This document shows, piece by piece, positions 20,719 through 32,904 of a DNA stretch of 64,000 nt. The stretch's first letter is position 1; the number at the start of each line of letters is the position of its first letter. Location of the stretch: NCBI GenBank assembly GCA_963669155.1, contig OZ022587.1, positions 419,939-483,938 on the forward strand, read 5' to 3'. The position numbers and the translations under genes are program-made. The notes beneath the pieces were generated by a model that saw only the letters and a program-made list of their open reading frames with translations, ran no database searches and was not told the DNA's origin. This DNA comes from Arbacia lixula (lineage: Eukaryota > Echinodermata > Echinoidea > Arbacioida > Arbaciidae).

Positions 20719-22370
20719 TAAATGGTACTACCGGTATGACGTACAGACGCACATGTAGGTACAGTCTTATCCAATGGTGGTATTCTAAAAACAAATTTAA
20801 TTTTGCGCCACCATCCATAACTCTAGATTGACCTTTTGGCACAAATTTGTTTACGTATGTCAGTTTGCAGAATACCAAGTGATTTATTAATAAAGACATT
20901 TTTTGTGTTGCTTTTTTTAGTTTCTTGCAGAATCCTAGCTCACAGCATTAAGGCACCGATAGGCTTCAGCCACTTAGTCCCACAGGTAATAAATCATGTT
21001 ATAGAATTGACATGTACTTTCACTATTTCATGCTGAGACAGTTCACATGGTGCTATTGACTTAATTAGAGGCGAACATGTGGATATAAGGATCAGTTTAA
21101 TAAAGTTCGCCATTTTGAATATCACACTGATGAATCTACCCCACTGGTCAGTGCAAAAATTACATTTGTGGTTGTCAAGTTTGTAAGCTACAGTAAAGAT
21201 AAAACTGCAAAGTATGATAAAACTGCAAACATGAAGGACAATGCTAGGTTACTTTTCAACAATTCTCCATACCACATGCACCGCACAGCCACATTCATGT
21301 TTTCTTTGCAATCATGTCCTTACCGGTCTAGAATATGAGTGTGTGAGACAGGAAGTGGACGTAACTGATGCAAAAAAAAAGATTTGTGATGTTTCTGCGC
21401 AATGCATTATGGGACTTTTCCATGTATGCAGTTGCAGAATTGAAGGCTAGTTGTAAAACTTCATTCCCTGAGTCTTAGCGTGATCATTGCATGTCTTTAT
21501 ATTGTAGCAAGATTCTTTCCCTTCTTTGTACATTTACATTCATATTTCTACACACTTAGGAGCTACAGTGCTTTTTTTTAATGGAGTGCATTTTGTATTA
21601 GTCAAACAGATAAAGAGAGAGATAGACAGGGTAATACAACAATTAGCTTGGAGATTTATTAGAACATTGAAAAGTACACAGAGAGGTCACTTTATACAGG
21701 TACAGATGGACAAGAAGTTCAGATTTGCAACAAGATAAGTTTGTTATTTCATTTTGGTGCTGGTGTTTTTTTTTTTTTTTGCAGCATGATATGGTTATAG
21801 AGAGCAACAGTTTGCCTGTCAAAGATTGAGTTAAAATTGTTAAAATATGCATTAAAGTAACTTGTCACTTTCTCCCCCCTTTTTATTGACAAGAATGAAT
21901 TAAACGACTCAAAAGAGTTGTGAGGGATCAGGTACATTGTCTTCTTTCCTCAATAAATTTGTAGCCAGGAGGAAGTTTGTCTCCATTATTACAACATTTG
22001 AGGGAAATGAAATCCTTAAAGGCAATTGCATAAGAAAAATATAAAAAAACAACAGGAAAAAGAAGAAAATACAAATTTTAAGAAAATTTATTTTGAGAAC
22101 AAGTCCTAGACACATTGAGTTTTTATTCACAGGGTTGAATGTTTTTGTAGAGAGACAATAAATGATAAAATCTTGATTTTTAGTGAACTCTTGGTCGACA
22201 TACACTAGAGTTTTGGTTCCTCAGTATTGTGTATTGCCATAAGCCAAGTTACTTTCTCTATGTACACAGCACTTGAGTGTTGTCACAGTGCAAACATATT
22301 CCTAGAAATGTGACCACACCCTGAGCTATCTACTGTACTGCATCATGGGGAAGGTTCACCACATGAAATC
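20719..22370. other. Intron DNA, no recognised gene
   Basis: AT-rich sequence with a T run near 21767-21781. No splice-flanked coding exon was found. Confidence 0.45.
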
Positions 22371-22586
22371 CAGTCTCGCTTCAAGGCTTTTGGACATTTT
22401 TAATTAAAAACTGAGAAAATAGAGTCTAGTACTAACAAGACTAATCACTGTTTGCTTCTCTGATTTTCTCCCAGGTTGGGTGAGCCGGAGAAAGAAGAGA
22501 GAATGATTAGTCTACTGCAGTCAGACTCATTTATTGAATATTTTAGTTTGGATTGAAAAAGCCCAACAGCCTGGAAACCAGGCTAC
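22371..22586. mobile_element. Family D MITE copy 2
   Basis: The end reads AACAGCCTGGAAACCAGGCT and the interior carries GAATGATTAGTCTACTGCAG, both in common with the other family D copies. The left end is degraded. Confidence 0.7.
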
Positions 22587-23589
22587 AAGACATGATGCAG
22601 GTAGTGCATTCAGTTCATCAGTAGTAAATGTTTGTGTACTTGATTTGCAGCACTACGGACCACACCCAAAACCCAATCATAATTGCACACAGAGTACATG
22701 CCATCTGCACAAAACCACTCATAACCACAATCACACAAGGTAGCATCAAGCCTAGCCTAGGTTCTAGACTCCAGGATGATTTTTTTCCATACACATGTAT
22801 TATTACAAAGGCTCGATATGATATATCATGTAAACATTGATACATCTTATCAAATAACCCCTGCTGTCTAGCCTGGTTTATAGGCTGCAGAATGATTTTT
22901 TTCTACACTGCTATCACAACTTAGGCTGGACACAAAGACTAAATATTCATATCGTACTGATGGGTCCTATCATATTATCCCTCTTGCACATAAAATGGAT
23001 ATCACGTGATATAAAAACAAAACAATACAACGCTTAACTGAAGTACCACCTCTGTAAAGAACAGGGTCTGAAATGACAGACTACATAGCTAAAGGGGAGT
23101 CCCCTTCTCATTACGCACTGCAGCTGCCAGTCTGTCGCCATGGCGATGTGACGTTGACAGAGTGCAGTCGTCATGGCTTGCATCTATAATGCATCTAAAC
23201 GGCTGCTGCCTCTGACTTTGGCGTTGGCCATTGTGTTGATTTCCCGCTCAATCACTCTGATGCAGTATACATAATGTACTACTACAGTAATAATGCACCT
23301 CGTACCACTACGGGGATGGCACTGAAAAACACATGCATTCATTGCATGTTTGAAGTGACAAATGTTTGAAGTGCTGGATGTCTGAAATACTGTACATGCA
23401 CAGCATGTACACTATACCTAAGCAGGACCTGTAATTTCCATAAACACACTTTTTACGCAATACACAGTCAGTAATATGACCACATTTTTTTCTCTCATAT
23501 TCAATGTACAATCATGCAAATTCTCAATCTAAATGTTACCAAAAGAACTCTATCTTTTAGGTCATTTGTCTCCCTGAAGTGCCAGATTG

Positions 23590-24005
23590 CTGTCTCTCTT
23601 TTCATGCAAATCACAATGACAGAGAGTTAAATCAGTTTGGACATACCAGTGCTATCCTCAAACTAAGGTTACCCAGATAACCAAGTAATGTATTCTTCAG
23701 ACCCAGATACCTTGAGGTCCCAACAAAAATACAGCTCAATACACTAGGAAATTTAACATCATTACGTAGTACACAGGACAAAAAAGCTAATTTCTACTCA
23801 AATAATCAGTGTACTACAATTTAAAGCTTTCTTTCTTTATTAGAAATCACAACGATATAGATGGTAATCAGTTTAGACACACTATCCTCAAAGCAAGGTT
23901 GGTTAACCAAGTAATGACTATTCCAGCCTCATAGAGGTCCTTTCTTGAGGTCCGAAGAAAAGCACAGACGCACTCTGAAATATCGCATCAGTACCCAGTC
24001 GACTG
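23590..24005. repeat. Diverged duplication (~170 bp units)
   Basis: The series AAATCACAA...GATGGTAATCAGTTTAGACA...CTATCCTCAAA...AAGGTT...ACCAAGTAATG...GAGGTCC occurs at about 23605-23780 and again at 23842-24000. Confidence 0.6.
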
Positions 24006-24835
24006 TTGCTATGATGGAAGAACCTCATGTCTACTGATACTCAACTCATTGTTGTACTATGATTCACAGCTCTTTAATTTTGGCATGAGTAAACAAAAGG
24101 AGAATACAAGTCGTGTTTAGTGACTTCATTTCTTAAATTACCCTAATTCAAGTGCAATTAATGAGACAGATGTGCCAAATGAACCGCTGCCAATGACCAG
24201 TGCGATACGACCCAGTACTGTGCCTCGTTCACACACGGTAAAACGCTAGTACAGAAAGAAAAATTATCCTCTTCAAATCATAGGATGTTCTTATTTTTTA
24301 GCTTAGAAGTAACTAACTGGTAAAAAGAGGTTAATTTTACATACATATAAATATAATCATGTATATCATGTACATATTTTTGTACTTTATTTAAAATTAA
24401 CAAAATCTTGATTTCCCTAAAACACAAATAGTTGCATTTTGATCCATGTTTGAAAGGCGTCAAAACAGGGCTACTCCTAACCTCATTGCCACCTGTTTTG
24501 TGGATATGTCTCTTTCATACTAGGTGGGATGTATAGGGATAGTTTCACCCTTCATTAGCTGCCCTAATCATCCATACAGTCTGGTAGAATACTTCAAGAG
24601 ATGGTGATAAAGCAGGGGGGAATATATTGGCCTCAGGAGTCTCATTTACACTTTAAAAAAAATAGGAGAGAAAGGCAACATTTTGTCCCACCATTTGCAT
24701 CGGCCTAGTAAACCGCAGACCGCAGAGTTTGACCGCTATGTTTGAAAGTAGTTGCTTAGCAACTTCTACTTTTCACTAGAAATGGTATCATTTAGTTTGT
24801 TCGCTGCCAGTGTAAGGGGATCTACATGTAGTCTA

Positions 24836-24915
24836 GAGAGAGAGAGAGATGTATACAGACATACAGAGTGAGAGAGAGAGAGAGAGAGAGGGAGAGAGAA
24901 AAAAACATACACTTG

Positions 24916-24963
<48 letters not shown>

Positions 24964-25006
24964 TAGAGAGAAGAGGGGGAGGAGGGGGGGGGGGGGGAGG
25001 GGGGTT
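24836..25006. repeat. (GA)n and poly-G tract
   Basis: GA dinucleotide runs with an AAAAACATACACTTGTAC break, ending in a G-rich run near 24974-25003. Confidence 0.95.
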
Positions 25007-25952
25007 AGTAAAGACCCTGAATAATTCACAAGCAACTCATTATTTCATCCTGAACAATGGACAATGACAAGACAACTATGCTGGATTGTAATCCACTTCA
25101 GACAATGTGTCTGCATTGTTAGTCATCACTACAATAAGTATTGAAGTTTGATGAAAAATCTTAGTTATGCCATTCAATCTTCCACAAAATATGTTTTTTT
25201 TTTAATCAAGAAATACAGTACATAATTGTCTATACATCTGAACAGATTAAAATTAATAATGAAAATGGTCTTGAATGAACTCAACTCTCAATTTCTGTGT
25301 ACCAGCAATGTAAACATGTTCATACACGTGGTACACAGACTATAGTCAAACATACATGTATTTCCTTTTCATTTGCTTCATGCAGAGTGGACACGACTCC
25401 TTCCAAAATGCCCAGAAGTACTGTGTCTCCTTCTCTGCTTAATCCAGCCACTATCAGAGATAATTGGGAAACTTCTTTTCCTTCTAAACCCTAAATGAGA
25501 TAAGCACTGATGCACACGCTGGAAGCATAACACTAATATACCCCTGATATACCTGTAATATACATTTGATATACCCCTTGTATACATTTTATATACACTA
25601 ATACAAGCTAATAGTACCATAAGTGTATGAATGGGGATAATATATGGCTTGATATGGTATAGTAGGCCTACACAATGGACGTGCTGAGTACGTCGGCGGT
25701 GCCTCAAACCTGACCACTTATCAAATTTGTACCAAGATTATCTGGAAGATTAGTAAATTTGTACGCATATTTACGAAAAAAAAACAGCATTATTTGCCTG
25801 AAAGATAAGCTTTCTTAAAAAACAATAGGATAAACTCATTTAGAAAAAGTGCAGAATACTTGAAGAGAGCTTCATATACATGTAGCTGTGAAGAGTTGCA
25901 AGCGCCGATGATCATCATAATCCCTTATTTCCTATACCTTTATGTATACATG

Positions 25953-26222
25953 CCTCTTGATTTTTTTTTTCAAGAAGTGCGAATTGAATGATATAATGTG
26001 GTGCAGCCTGCGGAGCAACAAATTTAAAGGGGCAGAAAAAAAGTACACTTTCAACTTCCTCATTTGCACGCTAGGATTTAAATACACGCCCTTTTTAATT
26101 TTTTTGAAGAAGTGCAAAGTGAATGATATCATGGGGTGCAGAAAACATATTTAAAGGGGCAGAAAAAAATAACATTTTTAACTTCCTCATTAGCACACCA
26201 GGATTTAAAAAAAATATCTTGC
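25953..26222. repeat. Tandem duplication (~135 bp) beside stalk exon 4
   Basis: Both halves contain AGAAGTGC...TGAATGATAT...GGTGCAG, AATTTAAAGGGGCAGAAAAA and AACTTCCTCATT. The second unit ends about 20 bp from the donor of the exon at 26246-26314. Confidence 0.8.
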
Positions 26223-26245
26223 CAATGTTTTTTTTTTATACTTAC

Positions 26246-26314
26246 TCTCGGGGATAGTATCAGTTTTATTAGTTTCCATTGGCATGGTTGATGAAGACTT
26301 GGAAGTGTCACCTT
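26246..26314 (-). CDS. Exon: Ser/Thr-rich stalk exon 4
   Basis: This exon is 69 nt, or 66 nt from the second AG. It is preceded by a clear T-rich tract and acceptor TTTAAAG(AAG), and its donor is GAGA/GTAAGT. Phase is 1 at both ends. It reads E-GDTSKSSSTMPMETN-KTDTIPE, a Ser/Thr-rich stem with one sequon (N-K-T). It joins to the transmembrane exon through an Arg codon split across the junction. The tandem AAG-AAG acceptor makes one Glu optional. It lies just beside a tandem duplication (25953-26222) in the downstream intron. Confidence 0.7.
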
Positions 26315-26904
26315 CTTTAAATCATATAATTTGAAGAAAAAAAAAACACTTCAAATGTACTTAAAAGCACATATATAGGTCATTAGTGCTTGTCTGTAGT
26401 AAGGGGATTTTCTCATAACATTATTATAGATTCATCATCAGCTCTTTTCTCTTCTACCAATAAAATCCTTTCGAGAAAACAGCAATGCAAATCGTAATAC
26501 ACAAGCCTCAGTATTGCTGACATGGTTTACAAGATTCGCTATTGGCTATTGCAGTAGTTTTCGATCTAACCTTGATTGCTTCTGAGCTTAAACTGATCTT
26601 CTGTTGGTTTACTGTAACCTAGCTCGTGAAGTCACTGTGTCTTTTTAATCTGAGACCAGCTAAAGGCCACAACAGATGACATAATTCTTGCCACGATTCT
26701 GAGATTGATCCAATTCTTTGTTAATGCTTTGTCATATCATGGTTGCATTCATAAAAATACAGAAATACTGCTTTAAACTACAAAATCCAAACGCTGTTTA
26801 AATTTACAAGTAGCAAATTGTAGGATTTATTTTCTGGCTAGAAACGCTGCTTTGAAAAAAATTAATTTGTATAAATGCACCCTTTGACTAATATGAACAT
26901 TGCT

Positions 26905-27385
26905 AGATGAGGACTCTCCAGGTTTCACAACTTTGACTTATATGAACATGGCAAGATGAGGACTCTCTCCAGGTTTCACAACTTTGACTAATATGAACAT
27001 GGCTACATGAGGACTCTCTCCAGGTTTCACAACTTTGACTTATATGAACATGGCTACATGAGGACTCTCTCCAGGTTTCACAACTTTGACTTATATGAAC
27101 ATGGCTACATGAGGACTCTCTCCAGGTTTCACAACTTTGACTTATATGAACATGGCTACATGAGGACTCTCTCCAGGTTTCACAACTTTGACTTATATGA
27201 ACATGGCTACATGAGGACTCTCTCCAGGTTTCACAACTTTGACTTATATGAACATGGCTACATGAGGACTCTCTCCAGGTTTCACAACTTTGACTTATAT
27301 GAACATGGCTACATGAGGACTCTCTCCAGGTTTCACAACTTTGACTTGTATGAACATGGCTATATGAGTATTCTCCAGGTTTCAC
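26905..27385. repeat. 51-bp minisatellite, about 9.5 units
   Basis: The unit GAGGACTCTCTCCAGGTTTC + ACAACTTTGACTTATATGAA + CATGGCTACAT is almost perfectly conserved, with diverged edge units. Because 51 is 17 codons, frames stay open on both strands. There are no flanking splice or start signals, so I do not call a protein. Confidence 0.95.
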
Positions 27386-27546
27386 AACTACTCTGTCTGA
27401 TAACCTCTGACATATCCCAAGCATAGGGACCCCTCCTCTCTAACTGGTCAACAAATCAACACAAATTGGCTTATCAATGAATCAATGACAGAGAAGAACT
27501 CAATCTGACAAGCCCAATTACCACAATGCATAGTGTGACCGTGCTT

Positions 27547-27905
27547 AAAACTGCATATCAGAGAACTTCATATCTTGCATAAATTAGGCCTGGTCTGACT
27601 ACAAGTAAGATCAAGTTCGTAACATGAACATGCTTCAAAAGGCATACCATAGAACTTCTAATCTTTGGTAAATCAGGCTAGAAATTAACAGTCAGTATAC
27701 TGTGAAAATGTTTTAAACGGCGTACCAGGGAACTTCATATCTTGCGTAAATTAGGCCCGGTCGGCCGACAGGAAAGATCAAGTTCATAATGTGAATATGC
27801 TTCAAAAGGCATACCATAGAACTTCTAATCTTTGGTAAATCAGGCCTAGTCAGACTATTAGAAATTAACAGTCTGTATAATGTGAGCATGTTTTAAACGG
27901 CATAA
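27547..27905. repeat. 167-bp direct repeat, about two units
   Basis: GAACTTCATATCTTGC starts near 27563 and 27730. Both are followed by TAGGCC, AAGATCAAGTTC and GCTTCAAAAGGCATACCATA. Confidence 0.75.
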
Positions 27906-28084
27906 ATTAAACTTGATCATGAGTGTGAACATCCCAACCTGCTCTGCACTTGCTGACATTTGACAAGTTCAACGAGGGATCAGCTTGTCATCTGAACGGA
28001 CGCATCATCACAAAGACTGAGCCGTGACTGAAAACACAACTTCATTTGATTGATCGCCCAGCTTTCAGCTTCTAACTCCCATAC

Positions 28085-28320
28085 CATTTCCCCTTTTTAT
28101 ACTGGCAGAAGTAAAGGGGGTCTTAGCCCCACCTATAGTATGGGGCTTAGCTTGGACCACACTCTGTTCACATTGGTTCTTACCAAAGTGAGCTACCCCT
28201 TTCCGAAAGTACGGGATTATTTACTTCTGCTAAAAAGCAGGGCTAACCCCGCAATTGCGATGCCAAGCCATCAAATCCTGGGCTAAGAGCTCCAGTGTAA
28301 ACAGAAACGAAAAATAGTCC
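28085..28320. mobile_element. Degenerate foldback with GTGTAAACAG end
   Basis: GGGGTCTTAGCCCCAC and GGGGCTTAGCTTGG near the left pair with AAGCAGGGCTAACCCC and CTGGGCTAAGAGCTCCAGTG on the right. The end word CCAGTGTAAACAG resembles the ends of the 13.6 kb element. Confidence 0.45.
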
Positions 28321-28890
28321 TGGACTAAGGAAAAGCGGTGCTAAGCTCAGAAGGCAATAACGCAGCGACCAATCAGATCTGATACATGTACGTGTGAAAA
28401 AATACAACCACATGGTGTTACCAGCAGTTTATTATTTTCTAAATAGTATTTATATGTACACTCTCACCATGGAAAACATTCAGAGAACGTATACTAATCT
28501 TTGTTGTAAATTATGTAATTGATACTCAAGTAATATTCTCTCTTGCTTGCAATTCAGACATTCCCCATATGTGATGTACCCCTTTAAGACCATTTCCCCC
28601 CCATGCAATGCACGCTGCTCAGCAACAACACACACACCCAGCCTTTCTGCATAACAACGTACCACCATGGTACCACAGAGATTAGCAAAGAGCTCTGGGT
28701 AGCACACAACTACATGTCTGTTTGTGTACTTTGAACTCCCGCCATAATAAATGTACAGTCCCTACTATTCATTACCACTGTGTAATAGACAGGGCTCTTC
28801 ATGAACAGATGGCAGGTTACACAAACAGGCACCCAAATAGGAATCCACATTGGAACCGCATGAGCCATAATTCATGCACAACCGTCACTA

Positions 28891-28991
28891 TACACATTCA
28901 TAAAACCTTAGAATCAGTGATTAAAAATGCATGTATTTGAATGCATTTTAGTAACCCACTAGGCTTAGTGAGATTCCATGAATATGGGCCC
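28891..28991. mobile_element. Foldback MITE, family C copy 4
   Basis: TACACATTCATAAAACCTTA ... GAGATTCCATGAATATGGGC surround a core AATGCATGTATTTGAATGC. Confidence 0.6.
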
Positions 28992-29128
28992 ATGAAAATC
29001 TAGACAAATATATAGGGGCCCTGCACACAAGAACCCTAAAAAAGGACATCCGTGCCCGCTCTGCAAAAAGCTAGCGTGGATCCCTGCAATAGTGTACACA
29101 CCCTAAGTGCAGTATTCTGTATAGTAGA

Positions 29129-29440
29129 AGTGTGGTTAAGTTAGTGTACCATACAATGTACCATATGATGTACCATACATGTACCATACATGTATCATAC
29201 ACATACCATACATGTACCATGCATACGTACCATATGATGTACCATACATGCACCATACAATGTACCATACATGCACCATAATGTACCATACATGTACCAT
29301 ACATGTACCATGTACTATACACATACCATACAATGTACCATACATGTACCATACATGTACCATACATGTACCATAAATGTACCATACTTGTAACATTTGA
29401 TGTACCATGTACATACATTTACCATACATGTACTATGTAC
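29129..29440. repeat. ACCATACATGT tandem array
   Basis: About 25 copies of an 11-13 bp unit built from GTACCATACAT. It is strongly self-complementary because of GTAC and CATG words. Open frames on both strands (MYHTC..., VWYMYGT...) follow from the repeat. Confidence 0.9.
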
Positions 29441-29982
29441 TTCCTGCTGGTTGTTGTTTCAAGCTCCATATCAGATTCAGTTTCTCACCCCTAAAAATAA
29501 TCAATTCTGTTATTTGAGGGGAATTTCCTCTCTAATAGTTTCTCTTCCAGTTAGATAAACAATAGCATGAGTCAAATCCTGGTTGGTGGTAGGGAAATAC
29601 TTGACTTCACCTCTACTCTCACACTGTTATAGGCAGGTCAAAGACAAGTTGAGGTCTTACGTACACACTGCATGTAATAAGTGTGTGAAATTACATTGTC
29701 ATATCCTGGTCAAAGAAAAGTTTAGCTGTAACATACATTGTCAGTATTGTCCCAGGCTGATTATACAGAAGTTGAGCTCTTACATGCATACTACATGTAA
29801 CACATAGTAATGAAACAATGTGATATATTACAAGTAACATATAGTACAAGTGTAACTACATTGGTATATAGTGGTCAAAGAGTTGTACTTGAACATCAAG
29901 CATTTCATTTTCACAGGCTGGTCATGGGAGTTTAACTGTTACATACTACATGCAACGATATGGTAGCAAGTGTAATTAAATA

Positions 29983-30302
29983 ATATGGCTACAATTGATT
30001 GTTTGTTGATATCTTTCATATTTATTCATATACACCCTTGCATGGTAGTCCACTTGGGTGTGTCAAAATATCTTCGGTGCTGCTAATGTAAAAAATAGAG
30101 GGTAGAGTACAAGGAGCATACACACTGCTTTTTGGTACATTGTACATTTTATGTCATTTAGTTTTATAACTTCCTCATTCAAAGTACATGAGATCATCCA
30201 CTGCTACAATGACATGGCCACAATTGATGGCTGGTTGATATATTTGATATTTTATTTACACACACCCTTGCATGGTACTTCACTTGGTATGTCAATATAC
30301 AC
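29983..30302. repeat. Direct duplication (~90 bp) separated by ~135 bp
   Basis: ATGGCTACAATTGATTGTTTGTT and later text (written here as ACAATTGATTG...CACCCTTGCATGGTA) recurs from 30213 as ACAATTGATGG...CACCCTTGCATGGTA. Confidence 0.65.
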
Positions 30303-30527
30303 ATGTTATCTCATCAGTCTCTACTCATCAGAAAATAAACTAACCCACACCACTAATACAACCACTGGTTAACCCCCATGCCATATTAGGCAATATTGAC
30401 TGACTGTCATATAAATCTTGTTTTCATAACTGCTACCAGGATGTGAGTTGCTAAGTTTATGGTTCAAGGAAGGTTATCTAAGACTTTGTACCTCTACAAG
30501 TACCCATCTTCCACTTTCACTATCTCT

Positions 30528-30587
30528 TTCTTTCCCCCTTTCTCTCTCTCTCTCTGTCTATCTGTCTTCTACTTTCTCCCCATCCAT

Positions 30588-30627
<40 letters not shown>

Positions 30628-30712
30628 TCTCTCTCTCCCTCCCCTCCTCCTCTCTCTCTCTCTCCATCTCTCTCTCTCCCTCCTCCTCTCTCTCTCTCTT
30701 TCCTCCCCTCCC
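30528..30712. repeat. (TC)n polypyrimidine tract
   Basis: CT dinucleotide and CTCCC repeats over about 185 bp. Frames in it are low complexity. Confidence 0.95.
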
Positions 30713-30976
30713 ACTTATTTATAGCTAGCCTGTGACATCACAGTGACATCACAATGACAAACACTGTGAGCAGGATCTTTGAAACCTATCCCTTCACTAC
30801 CTGGTCAGCCAAGGCTGTTTTCTATTGTGTTTGATGAATGGACTAATGCCCATGGAATGCAGCGATTGCTTGGTGATACCACAGAGCTATTAGCATGGTG
30901 GTTATATATTATCCCATAGTACAGTGTCTCCTATAGAATACATTAGTGTAGGAACCCTACTATTTAGGTTAAGCTT

Positions 30977-31234
30977 ATACCGGAAATGGTCTGTTCCTGG
31001 AACATATTGCGTTATTTATTTGTAATTCTGTGAATTTATTATCTATTCATAGAATTGAATATTTACAAAGAGCCGATAACCCCTCAAGCATTGCTCCCCT
31101 TCCTTTGTAATAATTAACCGGAAATGGCGTGCTCCTGGAACATTTTGCATTATTTGTAATTCTGTGAATTTATTATCTATCTATAATTTCAAATATTTAC
31201 AGGGGGTCTATAACCCCATAAACCCTGCTCCCAT
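30977..31234. repeat. 140-bp tandem duplication
   Basis: CCGGAAATGG...GCTCCTGGAACAT...TGTAATTCTGTGAATTTATT...ATAACCCC occurs at 30979 and 31119. Confidence 0.85.
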
Positions 31235-31664
31235 ACCATAGATTTTTTTGATTATTCACGGATACACAACACTTTTTTTGGCATTTTACTTTTTGATTCA
31301 ATTCTGTTGAACTTCAATGACTGTAGACCATCATGCAATACGGTTCCAGTGTTTGTCTGATGCAGCAAAGCAGGAAATATGCTACTTAAATTATTTTTCA
31401 TCTCATTTATAACCAATGAGTCAATTGACATGATGGTGCACCACTTGTCGAAGTGGAGAATTTTGACCAATGTGAACGGCTCCATAAGATTGCAAACCAC
31501 CTGTGTGTGAATGCACCTTCATGACTCAATCATGTGATCTCTACTTCCAATCATTTCCTCGTACTGACAGGAAAGACAAGATGTGCAACCTTAATGTAAA
31601 ACTGAAACTGATTCTCTGTAAATTTCTTCACAATGATGTAACAGCTGCATGATCAGAGAACATA

Positions 31665-31812
31665 GTTTTGTTGTTAACGCCCAAAATGTATAAAAAACCC
31701 CCAATTTTTCTTGTTTTCTTGTTAACGCCCAAAATGCATAAAAAACATAGTTTTCTTGTTAACGCCGAAAATGTATGAAAAAACATAGTTTTCTTGTTAA
31801 AGCCCTGAATGT
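31665..31812. repeat. ~45-bp tandem repeat, about 4 units
   Basis: Units contain GTTTTCTTGTTAACGCC then AAAATGTATAAAAAA. Confidence 0.85.
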
Positions 31813-32454
31813 ATTAATTTTCATTGTACCGGTGGGTATTGGTTTTTGACATAAATACCTTCCGAAGAAAATAAATAAATAGTTACCAGTTACTATAAAT
31901 ATTTACTATAAATAGTAATAATATTTGCTATAATAATAGTTACTATAAATAGTTACTATAACTGTAGACTTTGATTGGAATATGAACAAGGACACTTCTG
32001 GATATCGAGACTAGTCGACTACTTGTACTGGTAAAAAAAAGTGTCACTCTCTGGGAAATGAGATTGATCATTTCAAAGCAGAGAGAAATAAGATCAATCA
32101 ATCTTATTAACATCTAGTACCAGTAAAAACAAAGATCCTGCTCATGCACATTAATGTCCATCTACTGCGTCTTTGTACATCATGTAATGCAATACGGTAA
32201 GCCATTTTGGTAATGTTAATGTCTTCAGGTTTCCCCTGACTGCGCAGTGATGTGTAATTCACTGATTCAGTTTCAATGGTTGGAATGCAGTAGCACTCTG
32301 CATAAGATGCTGCTAGTTGGACAAACCTCAGGAAAACTTTAGGATTACCATTAGTTACCTATTCTATGAAAGATATGCATTTTACAAAGATGTTTAACCT
32401 GTTCTTGTTTTTTTTTTTTCTTTTCAGATACTAAGCACCTCGACTGCCATATTT

Positions 32455-32904
32455 ATGGGCCTGTCTACAGTGCTGGGGCTCATTTCTGTTACATTTACTG
32501 TAATATTTGCATAAATCTCTTAAATTCCAATATTTTTTTTTTGACTCTTAAAATAACAAGCCAATAATAATAAAATTTCAAAGAAATGTATTGATTTGCA
32601 CTTTACAAGCTTTTGTATGCTTCAGAACATTTGCCGTGTACAAATTTGCCATAGCACGTTGGTAACAGGACAGACGAGTTTGTATCACACTCGTCAGTCC
32701 CGTTACCAACGTGCTATGGCAAATTTGTACAGGCTTACTTTAGAAATATATAATAAATGAACATTCAGAGCAGGATTTTTAGCTGACGTTATATTTGGGG
32801 GAAATTAATTCCACACTCTGTCATATTTTGGTGATGCAAGGTGGTCATAATTTCAAATGATTCAGTTGTCCCAAAAGATATCCCTTTACTGTAGACAGAC
32901 CCAT
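32455..32904. mobile_element. TIR element containing a long hairpin
   Basis: ATGGGCCTGTCTACAGT at the left faces ACTGTAGACAGACCCAT at the right. Inside is a near-perfect hairpin of about 43-bp arms (32637-32679 and 32689-32731). No coding capacity. Confidence 0.75.
32637..32731. repeat. 43-bp inverted repeat with 9-nt loop
   Basis: Left arm TGTACAAATTTGCCATAGCA then CGTTGGTAAC; the right arm is its reverse complement with two mismatches over 43 bp. The loop is TTGTATCAC. Confidence 0.9.

Noticed and set aside
26903-27426. Frames of 173 and 139 codons, and a CRISPR-like look of regular repeats
   Set aside because: They are the 51-bp minisatellite read in multiples of 17 codons. The repeats are contiguous with no unique spacers, and the context is eukaryotic.
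29071-29494. Tyr/Trp/His-rich frames on both strands
   Set aside because: Produced by the ACCATACATGT array; no start context or splice sites.
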